Assembly (NCBI RefSeq): GCF_900113185.1
Contig: NZ_FOZD01000001.1
Coordinates: 930,001-994,000 of the forward strand
Reading direction: 5' to 3'
Length of the DNA stretch: 64,000 nucleotides
DNA from: Agromyces sp. CF514
GTDB taxonomy: Bacteria > Actinomycetota > Actinomycetes > Actinomycetales > Microbacteriaceae
Positions 26,788 to 34,803 of this stretch are shown one piece after another. Position 1 is the stretch's first letter. Each line of letters starts with the position of its first letter. A model generated the notes under the pieces. That model saw nothing but the letters and a program-made list of their open reading frames with translations, made no database searches and had not been told where the DNA came from. The position numbers and the translations under genes were made by a program.

Positions 26788-27165
26788 ATGGCGAAGCTCA
26801 CCACCGAAGAGCTGCTCGAGCAGTTTGCCGGCCTGACGCTTGTCGAGCTCAGCGAGTTCGTGAAGGCGTTCGAGGAGAAGTTCGAAGTCACCGCTGCTGC
26901 TCCCGTCGCCGTTGCCGGCGGCGCTGGCGCTGCTGCTGAAGAGGTTGAGGAGAAGGACTCCTTCGACGTCATCCTCGAGGCTGCCGGCGACAAGAAGATC
27001 CAGGTCATCAAGACCGTCCGCGAGCTCACCTCGCTCGGCCTCGGCGAGGCCAAGGCCGTCGTCGACGGTGCTCCCAAGGCCGTGCTCGAGGGCGCGAACA
27101 AGGAGACCGCCGAGAAGGCCAAGGAGGCCCTCGAGGCTGCTGGCGCCACCGTCACCCTCAAGTAA
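26788..27165 (+). CDS. rplL: 50S ribosomal protein L7/L12
   Basis: A 125-residue stalk protein that recruits translation GTPases. N-terminal dimerisation domain: [20 protein letters not shown]. The hinge is Ala/Gly/Val-rich ([20 protein letters not shown]). C-terminal domain: [45 protein letters not shown] precedes the ATG. A perfect 18-bp hairpin 57 bases downstream ends the operon. The region uses more T-ending codons than most of the window, as expected for a highly expressed gene. Confidence 0.98.
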   Translation: MAKLTTEELLEQFAGLTLVELSEFVKAFEEKFEVTAAAPVAVAGGAGAAAEEVEEKDSFDVILEAAGDKKIQVIKTVRELTSLGLGEAKAVVDGAPKAVLEGANKETAEKAKEALEAAGATVTLK

Positions 27166-27221
27166 TCCCGTGCGCCGGTTCTCGGCGCTCGCGGCTTGAG
27201 GTGACCTGCGTCACCAAGCAC

Positions 27222-27262
27222 ACGGATGCCCCGTGGCTCGTCATGAGCCACGGGGCATCCGT
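27222..27262. terminator. GGATGCC hairpin after rplJL
   Basis: Arms 27222-27239 and 27245-27262 pair perfectly over 18 bp with loop GTCAT. It separates rplL from the next MarR gene. Confidence 0.75.
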
Positions 27263-27327
27263 CGTCTGCGGCGCCGTCGTCCGCGACCCCGTGTCTGGCC
27301 GGCGAATCGGTCGCGCGAACCCAATTG

Positions 27328-27348
27328 CATAGCTTGGCTATGTATACT
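27328..27348 (+). promoter_or_regulatory. operator and -10 box of MarR-MFS operon
   Basis: CATAGC-TTG-GCTATG (27328-27342) is a perfect inverted repeat of MarR-operator size. TATACT (27343-27348) directly adjoins it and ends six bases before a GTG codon. Repressor binding would occlude the promoter spacer. Confidence 0.65.
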
Positions 27349-27351
27349 CGG

Positions 27352-27810
27352 ATGGTGACCTCAGAACTGCGCACCGTGCTCGGAGACCTCGTCTCCGTGA
27401 ACAACCGACTCACCCGACTCGCGGCATCCGTCAGCGGCAATGCCGAATCGCCCGCGATCTGGCGCACGATCGTCGTGCTGCGCGACCTCGGCCCCATGCG
27501 GCTCGGCGAGCTCGCGCGGGTCAGCAGGGTGAGCCAGCCCACCATGACCAAGCTCGTGCACACGCTCGACGAGCGCGGATGGATCCGGCGCATCGCCGAC
27601 GTCGACGACGCGCGAGCCTGGCTCATCTCGGCCGACCCGAAGGGCCTCGCCGCCCTCGCGGCCTGGCGCGACGAGATCACCGCGGCCCTCGAGCCCACGT
27701 TCGACGACCTCACCGACGACGAGCTGCAGACGCTCGCGGACTCGGTCGAGATCGTGCGCTCGCGGCTCGAGCGTGCGCGCGAGGCGCTCCGCGAGGGGAA
27801 GTCGGCATGA
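27352..27810 (+). CDS. MarR-family transcriptional regulator
   Basis: A 152-residue MarR protein: LRDLGPMRLGELARVSRVSQ is the first DNA-binding helix pair, PTMTKLVHTLDERGWIRRIA the recognition helix, and VDDARAWLISADPKG the wing. ATG 27352 and GTG 27355 are adjacent possible starts; the TATACT box ends three and six bases before them, so GTG 27355 with leaderless translation is at least as likely. The MFS gene overlaps its stop by four bases. The palindrome at the promoter suggests it represses itself and the transporter. Confidence 0.88.
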   Translation: MVTSELRTVLGDLVSVNNRLTRLAASVSGNAESPAIWRTIVVLRDLGPMRLGELARVSRVSQPTMTKLVHTLDERGWIRRIADVDDARAWLISADPKGLAALAAWRDEITAALEPTFDDLTDDELQTLADSVEIVRSRLERAREALREGKSA

Positions 27811-29108
27811 GCGCGCAGACCGGCACCGTTCCCGCCGTCGCGCCCACCCCGGCTCCGCCCGCCGCCTCGAAGCACGGCGGCCACGCGGCATCCGGCTCGA
27901 TCCTGAAGCAGCCGAAGGCGGTCTGGGCCGTCGCGTTCGCGAGTGTCATCGCCTTCATGGGCATCGGCCTCGTCGACCCGATCCTGCCGGCGATCGCCGA
28001 GAGCCTGCAGGCGACGCCGACCGAGACCGAGATGCTCTTCACGAGCTACCTGCTCGTCACGGGGTTCGCGATGCTCGGCACGAGCTGGATCTCGAGCCGC
28101 ATCGGCGCGAAGAAGACCCTGCTCATCGGGTTGGCCATCATCGTCGTGTTCGCGGCCGCGGCCGGCCTCGCGCAGGACGTCGAGTCGATCATCGGCTTCC
28201 GCGCCGGTTGGGGTCTCGGCAACGCGCTGTTCATCTCGACCGCGCTCGCGACGATCGTCGGCGCGGCCTCGGGCGGCACCGGCTCGGCGATCATCCTCTA
28301 CGAGGCCGCCCTCGGACTCGGCATCGCCATCGGCCCGCTGCTCGGCGGCCTGCTCGGCCACCTCAGCTGGCGCGGCCCGTTCTTCGGCACGGCAGCGCTC
28401 ATGGCGATCGGCTTCATCGCGATCCTCGTGCTGCTCAAGCGCGATCCGGATGCGGCCAAGCCCGAGCCGACGCGACTGTCGGCGCCGATCAGGGCGCTTC
28501 GCCGGCCGGCGCTCGCAGTGCTCGCCGCCGCGGCGCTGTTCTACAACATCGGCTTCTTCGTGCTGCTGGCGTACTCGCCGTTCCCGCTCGGCTTCGACGC
28601 GCTCGGCCTGGGCTTCACGTTCTTCGGCTGGGGCGTCGCCCTCGCGATCACCTCGGTCTTCGTCGCGCCACTGCTCACCGCACGGATGCCGCGCACCCGC
28701 GTGCTGTGGATCGCACTGCCCCTGCTGGCGGCCGTGCTCGCCGCGGCGGGCCTGTCGATCGAATCGCCGGCGTGGCTCGTGGTCTGGATCGTCGTCGGCG
28801 GGCTCGTGCTCGGTGTGCTGAACACCGTGCTCACCGAGTGCGTCATGGAGGCCACCGACCTGCAGCGCTCGGTCGCGTCGAGCGCGTACTCGTCGGTGCG
28901 GTTCCTCGGCGGTGCCGTCGCGCCGCCCGCCGCGGCCGAGCTCGCACGCCTCATCTCGCCCGAGGCGCCGTACTACGCCGCCGCCGGGTCGGTGGTCGTG
29001 GCCGCGCTCATCGTGGTGCTCGGCCACCGCGCGCTGCGTCGCGTCGACGGCGAGCCCGAGTCGGCGCAGGTCGAGGCCGAGGCGATCACCGTCGGCGACG
29101 CCGCCTGA
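27807..29108 (+). CDS. MFS efflux transporter (DHA1-like)
   Basis: A 433-residue transporter with about 12 membrane helices after a 40-residue Pro/Ala-rich cytoplasmic tail. Motif A-like SWISSRIGAKKTLLIGLA lies between helices 2 and 3, and ALGLGIAIGPLLGGLLG is the motif C region typical of antiporters. ATGA overlap couples it to the MarR gene. Likely drug or metabolite efflux under control of that repressor; the ligand is unknown. A 13-bp hairpin follows its stop. Confidence 0.9.
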   Translation: MSAQTGTVPAVAPTPAPPAASKHGGHAASGSILKQPKAVWAVAFASVIAFMGIGLVDPILPAIAESLQATPTETEMLFTSYLLVTGFAMLGTSWISSRIGAKKTLLIGLAIIVVFAAAAGLAQDVESIIGFRAGWGLGNALFISTALATIVGAASGGTGSAIILYEAALGLGIAIGPLLGGLLGHLSWRGPFFGTAALMAIGFIAILVLLKRDPDAAKPEPTRLSAPIRALRRPALAVLAAAALFYNIGFFVLLAYSPFPLGFDALGLGFTFFGWGVALAITSVFVAPLLTARMPRTRVLWIALPLLAAVLAAAGLSIESPAWLVVWIVVGGLVLGVLNTVLTECVMEATDLQRSVASSAYSSVRFLGGAVAPPAAAELARLISPEAPYYAAAGSVVVAALIVVLGHRALRRVDGEPESAQVEAEAITVGDAA

Positions 29109-29109
29109 G

Positions 29110-29141
29110 CGGCCCGCGCCGGTCGTCGCCGGCGCGGGCCG
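29110..29141. terminator. hairpin between convergent genes
   Basis: CGGCCCGCGCCGG (29110-29122) pairs perfectly with 29129-29141 around TCGTCG, between the MFS gene and the repeat protein gene. Confidence 0.65.
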
Positions 29142-29164
29142 ACGGCATCGCGGTCGTGTGCGCG

Positions 29165-29770
29165 TCAGTCGTGCTCGCTCCGCACCAGGAGTTCCAGCAG
29201 GCCGGCGTAGGTCCGGGGTCCGGGCACGCCGTCGATCGCACCCGTGTAGCCGCCGCGCTGCGCGATGCGCTGCAGGGCCTTCCACGTGTTCGGTCCGGGC
29301 ACGCCGTCGATCGGCCCGGCGTAGCCCGCGCCCGTGAGCACCGTCTGCACGCCGCGCCAGGAGTTGGGGCCGAGCACGCCGTCGTACGGTCCGAAGTAGC
29401 CGCCGAGGCGTCCGAGCACCTGGAGGGCCGCGTTCGTGTCGTGGCCCGGGACGCCGTCGATGTGGCCCGCGTAGCCGAACCACGTCAGCACGGTCTGCAC
29501 GCCCTTCCACGAGTTCGGCCCCATGACGCCGTCGTTCGGGCCGGTGTACCCGCCCTTCGCGGCGAGGCGCTGCAGTGCGTCCCAGGTCGCCGGGCCCGGC
29601 GTGCCGTCGAGATGGCCGGCGTACGCGTAGCCCTTCGCCACCTGTTGCAGGCCCTTCCAGGTGTTCGGGCCCGGAACGCCGTCGTTCGGGCCGGTGTACC
29701 CGCCGGCGTGGGCGATCCGCTGCAGGGTCGACCCGTCGGTCGCGGTGATGATGTCGGTGCCCGTGGCCAT
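29165..29770 (-). CDS. protein of seven 25-residue tandem repeats
   Basis: A 201-residue protein: 15 leading residues, then seven consecutive repeats of exactly 25 residues (16-190) and an 11-residue tail. The consensus is LQRIA-x3-GYTG-x2-DGVPGPNTWKG. G, Y, G, DG, G and the final aliphatic-Gln pair recur in nearly every unit. Each unit resembles the core of a peptidoglycan-binding (PG_binding_1-like) helical repeat with its G-x-x-D-G-x-x-G-P-x-T pattern. There is no signal peptide or membrane helix, so export is not evident. AGGGAGC precedes the ATG at 29770. I cannot name a function; wall binding or a cytoplasmic scaffold are both possible. Confidence 0.8.
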   Translation of the reverse strand: MATGTDIITATDGSTLQRIAHAGGYTGPNDGVPGPNTWKGLQQVAKGYAYAGHLDGTPGPATWDALQRLAAKGGYTGPNDGVMGPNSWKGVQTVLTWFGYAGHIDGVPGHDTNAALQVLGRLGGYFGPYDGVLGPNSWRGVQTVLTGAGYAGPIDGVPGPNTWKALQRIAQRGGYTGAIDGVPGPRTYAGLLELLVRSEHD

Positions 29771-29885
29771 GATGCTCCCTCGATTCCCGCCCCGACCCGG
29801 GGCGTTCGCTGCGCACGATACGACCGGCGGGCGTTCGCCGCGTGAGGGTGCACCCTGAGACGTGCCGTGCGGCCGCCGGCCGGGA

Positions 29886-30968
29886 TCAGCCGCCGGCGCG
29901 AGCCGTGCTGCCGCGCACGACCAGTCGCGTCGGCATGGGCGCGCCCGAGTCGGGCAGCGGATCGGCTGCGACGCCCGGATCGCCCCCGAGCATGCGCAGC
30001 GCGACCTCGACCGCGAGCCGCCCCTGATCCGACGGCGACTGCGCGATCGTCGTGAGGTCGAAGAGCTCGGAGTGCTCGTGGTCGTCGACGCCGATGACCG
30101 AGAGCTCCCGCGGGATCGACAACCCGAGCCGTTCGGCCGCGCGGATCACGCCGAAGGCCATCTCGTCGGATGCCGCGAACACCGCGGTCGGCCGGTGCGC
30201 GGGGTGCCCCAGCAGCTGGAGCGCCGCGGCGAACCCGCCCGGCATGCTCATCTCCGCCTCGACCAGCATCGTGCCGGAGTCGTCGTCGAGATCGTCGAGA
30301 CCGTCGGCGCCGTCGACGACCTCGCCCGACCGCAGGGGCAGGCCCGCGGCATCCGTCGCATCGAGGAACCCGGCCGCGCGTTGCCCCTGCACGCTGTGCG
30401 GGAGTTCGGCGGCGCCCGTGCCGGCGAGATGCGCGATGCGCCTGTGGCCGAGGTGCATCAGGTGGGAGGCCGCGAGCACGCCGACCCCGAAGTCGTCGAT
30501 CGACAGGCGCGCCGTCACCTCGCCGCTGCCGCCGATGCACACCACGGGCTTCTCGCGGCGTTCGAGCCCGCGGATCTCGCCCGAGGTCAGGTCGACGCCG
30601 ATCACGATCACGGCGTCGACGCGCTTGCGGGCCAGGAAGAAGTCGAACACGCGCGAGCGTTCGGGCCCGGATCGCGGCAGGTTGTACAGCGTGAGGTCGT
30701 ATCCCGCTGCGAGCAGCGTGCGCTCGATGCCGTCGAGCACGGTGCCGAAGAACCACCGGTTCACGAACGGGATCACCACGCCGATGTTCTTCGTGCGGCC
30801 CGTCACGAGGCTCGCGGCGTCGGGCGAGGCGATGTAGCCGATCTCGGATGCCGCGAGCTGCACCCTGCGACGCGTCTCGTCGGCGACGTGGCCGCGGCCC
30901 GACAGTGCACGCGACGCCGTGGCCTTCGAGACGCCTGCGAGGCGTGCGACGTCGCCGATCGCCGGCAT
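29886..30968 (-). CDS. LacI-family repressor of the alpha-glucoside transporter
   Basis: A 360-residue LacI-type regulator. The N-terminal helix-turn-helix is IGDVARLAGVSKATASRALS with hinge ASEIGYIASPDAASL. The periplasmic-binding-protein-like effector domain follows (IGVVIPFVNRWFFGTVLDGI, FAASDEMAFGVIRAAERLGL, VIGVDDHEHSELFDLTTIAQ). It is divergent from a sugar ABC transporter, and two TGGAACCG-type palindromes occupy the intergenic region, so it most likely represses the transporter and itself until a sugar is bound. Confidence 0.93.
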   Translation of the reverse strand: MPAIGDVARLAGVSKATASRALSGRGHVADETRRRVQLAASEIGYIASPDAASLVTGRTKNIGVVIPFVNRWFFGTVLDGIERTLLAAGYDLTLYNLPRSGPERSRVFDFFLARKRVDAVIVIGVDLTSGEIRGLERREKPVVCIGGSGEVTARLSIDDFGVGVLAASHLMHLGHRRIAHLAGTGAAELPHSVQGQRAAGFLDATDAAGLPLRSGEVVDGADGLDDLDDDSGTMLVEAEMSMPGGFAAALQLLGHPAHRPTAVFAASDEMAFGVIRAAERLGLSIPRELSVIGVDDHEHSELFDLTTIAQSPSDQGRLAVEVALRMLGGDPGVAADPLPDSGAPMPTRLVVRGSTARAGG

Positions 30969-31028
30969 GCGTGGCCCCCCTCCGTCGGGCTGCTCCGAGG
31001 CTGATCGTAGTGCGACCCGGTGTGAAAA

Positions 31029-31042
31029 TGGAACCGATCCCA
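31029..31042. promoter_or_regulatory. LacI-type operator, regulator side
   Basis: TGGAACCGATCCCA is a 14-bp near-palindrome with the central CG typical of LacI-family sites, 61 bp from the regulator start. A second palindrome-like AGAGAGCGTTCTCA lies at 31064-31077. Confidence 0.6.
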
Positions 31043-31130
31043 GTGGTTCGGTCCGTCGGAGCGAGAGAGCGTTCTCACGCTCCGTCCGCACGGAGACCCG
31101 CAGGGTTGTCGGATCGTGACCACGAAACGC

Positions 31131-31179
31131 TTGTGCGCTCGCTCCGCCGTCGCCTAGCGTTGCCGATGGAACCGGTTCC
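31131..31179 (+). promoter_or_regulatory. promoter and LacI-type operator of the sugar ABC operon
   Basis: TTGTGC (31131-31136), a 17-bp spacer and TAGCGT (31154-31159) form the promoter. TGGAACCGGTTCCG (31166-31179) starts at about the transcription start, where a bound LacI protein would block initiation. Confidence 0.7.
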
Positions 31180-31223
31180 GGGTCCGCCCCTGCACCACAT
31201 TCGCTACTCAACGAGGAGAAGAC

Positions 31224-32582
31224 ATGAGACTCAGAGGGCATCGCCGTTTGACGGCTTCGCTCGTGGCGGCCGCAGCACTCGGCCTCACGCTCACGGCCTG
31301 CACCGGTGACATCGCCGAAGAATCGGCCGGACCCGCCGACTGCGGCGACTACGAGGCGTACGGCACGTTCGACGGCGCCGAGGTCACCATCGCAGGCACC
31401 ATCCTCGACCTCGAGGCCGATCGACTCAACGAGTCGTGGGCCGACTTCGAGGAGTGCACGGGCATCTCGATCGACTACCAGGGCTCGAGCGAGTTCGAGG
31501 CGCAGATCGCCGTGCTCGCCGAGGGCGGCAACGCCCCCGACATCGGCATCGTGCCCCAGCCGGGCCTGCTCGCCCGTCTCGCCGACGGCGGCTGGCTGAT
31601 CCCCGCATCGCAGCCGGTCGAAGACAACGTCGACAAGTGGTGGTCCGAAGACTGGAAGAAGTACGGCACCTACGACGGCACCTTCTACGCCGCGCCGCTC
31701 ATGGCGAGCATCAAGGGCTACGTCTGGTACTCGCCGACCGAGTTCCAGGACAAGGGCTACGAGATCCCCAAGACCCTCGACGAGCTGAAGACGCTGTCCG
31801 AGACCATCGCGGCCGAGGGCGACCACAAGCCCTGGTGCGTCGGCCTCGAGTCCGGTGACGCGACCGGCTGGCCGGGCACCGACTGGGTCGAGGACTTCGT
31901 GCTCCGCCAGGCCGGCGCCGACGTCTACGACCAGTGGGTCACGCACGAGATCCCGTTCAACGACCCGCAGATCGCCACGGCGTTCGACTCGGTCGGCGAG
32001 TACCTCAAGAGCGACGACATGGTTAACGGCGGCATCGGCGACGTGTCGACGCTCGTGACCGAGGCGTTCCAGACGGCCGGCCTGCCGATCGTCGACGGCG
32101 AGTGCTCGCTGCACCACCAGGCCTCGTTCTACGAGACCTTCTGGAACCCCGACGGCGGCGACGCGGTCAAGGTCGCGTCCGACGGCGACGTGTTCGGCTT
32201 CCTGCTGCCGCCGGTGAACGCCGACGACCCGCAGGCGGTCACGGGCGGTGGCGAGTTCCCGGTCGCCTTCCGCGACGCCGAAGAGGTCGAGGCCGTGCGC
32301 GCCTTCCTGTCGAGCGACACCTGGGCCAACAACCGCGTCAGCCTCGGCGGCGTGGTCAGCGCCAACACGGGTGTCGACCCCGAGAACGCGTCGAGCGAGC
32401 TGCTCGTGCAGTCCATCGAGATCCTCCAGGACCCCGAGACCACGTTCCGGTTCGACGGTTCCGACCTGATGCCCGGTGCCGTCGGCGCCGATTCCTTCTG
32501 GAAGGGCATCGTGGCCTGGGTCGGCGGAGAAGACACCAAGCAGGTGCTCGACACCATCGAGGCCAGCTGGCCGACCAGCTGA
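31224..32582 (+). CDS. sugar ABC transporter substrate-binding lipoprotein (AglE-like)
   Basis: A 452-residue extracellular lipoprotein. The signal peptide ends at lipobox LTAC, so Cys is lipidated. The mature part is a family-1 solute-binding protein: ADRLNESWADFEECTGISID, FEAQIAVLAEGGNAPDIGIV, ASIKGYVWYSP. Sequence style matches AglE-type alpha-glucoside binders; that assignment is inference. AGGAG lies before the ATG. Two permeases follow, and a 12-bp hairpin in the gap before them may favour higher expression of the binding protein. Confidence 0.88.
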   Translation: MRLRGHRRLTASLVAAAALGLTLTACTGDIAEESAGPADCGDYEAYGTFDGAEVTIAGTILDLEADRLNESWADFEECTGISIDYQGSSEFEAQIAVLAEGGNAPDIGIVPQPGLLARLADGGWLIPASQPVEDNVDKWWSEDWKKYGTYDGTFYAAPLMASIKGYVWYSPTEFQDKGYEIPKTLDELKTLSETIAAEGDHKPWCVGLESGDATGWPGTDWVEDFVLRQAGADVYDQWVTHEIPFNDPQIATAFDSVGEYLKSDDMVNGGIGDVSTLVTEAFQTAGLPIVDGECSLHHQASFYETFWNPDGGDAVKVASDGDVFGFLLPPVNADDPQAVTGGGEFPVAFRDAEEVEAVRAFLSSDTWANNRVSLGGVVSANTGVDPENASSELLVQSIEILQDPETTFRFDGSDLMPGAVGADSFWKGIVAWVGGEDTKQVLDTIEASWPTS

Positions 32583-32627
32583 TCCACCTCGTGTCGCGCC
32601 CGGGTTGACCCGGGTTTGCGGCAGAGT

Positions 32628-32660
32628 CGAGGGGTGGGGTTCCCAGAGCCCCACCCCTCG
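32628..32660 (+). terminator. intra-operon hairpin
   Basis: CGAGGGGTGGGG pairs with 32649-32660 around a nine-base loop, between the binding-protein and permease genes. It probably stabilises the upstream message or acts as a leaky terminator. Confidence 0.65.
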
Positions 32661-32710
32661 GCAACCCAGCTCAACGACGACTGCATTCAACGACGAATCC
32701 GGGAGGCGCG

Positions 32711-33679
32711 ATGACCACGGCCGATCTGCTCGGCAAGATCCTGCAGGTGGTGATGGGGCTCGCCGTGTTCGCGGCGGTCGTCGGCCTCCTCATCTTCTTC
32801 ATCGACAAGGCGCCCAAGAAGGGGCGCGACTACTGGCAGCTGGCCGGGTTCCTGGCGCCCGCGATGCTCTTCCTCGCGGTCGGACTGGTCTACCCCGCCA
32901 TCCGCACGGGCGTCCTCGCGTTCCAGGACAAGGGCGGCGACTGGACCCTCGACAACTTCGTGTGGATGTTCACGCAGCCCGCGGCGATCCGCACCCTGAT
33001 CAACACGGTCATCTGGGTGGCGCTCGCGCCGGTCGTCTCGACGGTGATCGGCCTCGCCTACGCGGTGTTCATCGACCGGTCCCGCGGTGAGAAGTTCTAC
33101 AAGGTGATCCTGTTCATGCCGATCGCGATCTCGTTCGTCGGCGCGAGCGTCATCTGGCGGTTCGTCTACGAGTACCGCTCGGGCGACCGGGAGCAGATCG
33201 GCCTGTTGAACGCGATCGTCGTCGGCTTCGGCGGCGATCCGGTGCAATGGCTGCAGACCGACCCGATCAACACGATCCTGCTGATCGTCATCATGATCTG
33301 GGTCCAGACCGGGTTCGCGATGGTCCTGCTGAGCGCGGCGATCAAGGGCGTCCCGACCGAGCAGATCGAAGCCGCGCAGCTCGACGGCACCAACGCCTGG
33401 CAGCGCTTCATGAACGTGACCGTTCCGGGCATCCGCGGATCGCTCGTCGTCGTGTTCACGACCATCTCCATAGCCACGCTCAAGGTCTTCGACATCGTGA
33501 GAACGATGACCGCCGGAAACTTCAACACGAGCGTCGTCGCCAACGAGATGTACACCCAGGCGTTCCGGGCGAGCGAGGTCGGGCGAGGCTCGGCCCTCGC
33601 GCTGATCCTCTTCGTCATGGTGCTGCCGATCGTCATCTACAACGTCAACGTGCTTCGCAAGCAGAGGGAGATCCGATGA
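32711..33679 (+). CDS. sugar ABC transporter permease (AglF-like)
   Basis: A 322-residue inner-membrane permease of the MalF/AglF group with about seven helices; the first (LQVVMGLAVFAAVVGLLIFF) is followed by a charged loop. The EAA motif that contacts the ATPase is EQIEAAQLDGTNAWQRFMNV-TVPG. GGGAGG precedes the ATG. The second permease starts within its stop codon (ATGA). Confidence 0.9.
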   Translation: MTTADLLGKILQVVMGLAVFAAVVGLLIFFIDKAPKKGRDYWQLAGFLAPAMLFLAVGLVYPAIRTGVLAFQDKGGDWTLDNFVWMFTQPAAIRTLINTVIWVALAPVVSTVIGLAYAVFIDRSRGEKFYKVILFMPIAISFVGASVIWRFVYEYRSGDREQIGLLNAIVVGFGGDPVQWLQTDPINTILLIVIMIWVQTGFAMVLLSAAIKGVPTEQIEAAQLDGTNAWQRFMNVTVPGIRGSLVVVFTTISIATLKVFDIVRTMTAGNFNTSVVANEMYTQAFRASEVGRGSALALILFVMVLPIVIYNVNVLRKQREIR

Positions 33680-34671
33680 GCAGCGTCGCCCCTCCCGAGC
33701 TCCCCATCGACCGCGAGCTCGCCGACGGCGAGGCCGCCGAGATCGCCGAGCACGAGCCGGCCACCAAGGCGGGTCGGGTCAAGAAGCGCCTCACCTCGCG
33801 CACCGCGACGATCGCGTCGCTCATCATCGCCGTGCTCTGGACGATCCCGACGTTCGGCCTGCTCATCTCGTCGTTCCGGCCGGCCGAGCTGATCCGCACC
33901 ACCGGCTGGTGGACCATCTTCCAGAACCCGGGCTTCACGCTCGAGAACTACCAGGACGTGCTCTTCTCGGCCTCGTCGTCGTCGCCGCAGCTCGGTGCGT
34001 ACATCGTGAACTCGGTGGCGATCACCGTCGTCGCCACGCTGATCACGCTGGTGTTCGCGGCCATGGCCGCCTACGCGTTCGCGTGGATCAAGTTCAAGTG
34101 GGTGAACTGGCTGTTCATCTTCGTGTTCGCACTGCAGATCATCCCGCTCCAGATGTCGCTCGTGCCGCTGCTGCAGATCTTCTCGACCGTGCTGCGGCCG
34201 ATGCAGGCGTGGCTGCACGACGTGGTCCCGATCATCCCCGAGCAGAACTACCTGCCGCTCTGGCTCGCGCACGCGATGTTCGGCCTGCCGCTCGCGATCT
34301 TCCTGCTGCACAACTTCATCTCCGACATCCCGGGCGACGTCATCGAAGCGGCTCGGGTCGACGGGGCCACGCACGGGCAGGTCTTCTTCCGCATCGTCCT
34401 GCCGCTCGCGACCCCGGCGCTCGCGTCGTTCGCGATCTTCCAGTTCATCTGGGTCTGGAACGACCTGCTCGTCGCGCTGATCTTCTCGGGCGGCACGCAA
34501 GACGTCGCGCCCATCACCCAACGATTGGCGGAGTTGGTCGGCACCAGGGGACAGGACTGGCAACTGCTGACCGCGGCCGCGTTCATCTCGATCATCATCC
34601 CGTTGATCGTGTTCTTCAGTCTGCAGCGGTACTTCGTGCGCGGGCTTCTCGCGGGGGCGACCAAGGGGTAG
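33676..34671 (+). CDS. sugar ABC transporter permease (AglG-like)
   Basis: A 331-residue MalG/AglG-type permease with six helices after a 45-residue charged cytoplasmic N-terminus. The EAA motif is DVIEAARVDGATHGQVFFRI-VLPLATPA. It completes a two-permease uptake system. No MsiK/UgpC-type ATPase gene lies in or next to the operon, so a shared ATPase encoded elsewhere must energise it, as is common in actinobacteria. A GGATGCC hairpin follows its stop. Confidence 0.9.
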   Translation: MSSVAPPELPIDRELADGEAAEIAEHEPATKAGRVKKRLTSRTATIASLIIAVLWTIPTFGLLISSFRPAELIRTTGWWTIFQNPGFTLENYQDVLFSASSSSPQLGAYIVNSVAITVVATLITLVFAAMAAYAFAWIKFKWVNWLFIFVFALQIIPLQMSLVPLLQIFSTVLRPMQAWLHDVVPIIPEQNYLPLWLAHAMFGLPLAIFLLHNFISDIPGDVIEAARVDGATHGQVFFRIVLPLATPALASFAIFQFIWVWNDLLVALIFSGGTQDVAPITQRLAELVGTRGQDWQLLTAAAFISIIIPLIVFFSLQRYFVRGLLAGATKG

Positions 34672-34694
34672 CGCGCTCTCACGGGCAGGGGGAG

Positions 34695-34728
34695 ACGGAT
34701 GCCGCGGGCGGGGGCTCGCGGCATCCGT
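34695..34728. terminator. GGATGCC hairpin after sugar ABC operon
   Basis: ACGGATGCCGCG (34695-34706) pairs with 34717-34728 around a ten-base loop. Confidence 0.7.
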
Positions 34729-34803
34729 TCGCCCGCTGCGGGGTCGCCGCACGCCCCCTCCCGGGTCGGCGTCCGGGTCCGAAGGCCGACGTAGGGTTGG
34801 CCC

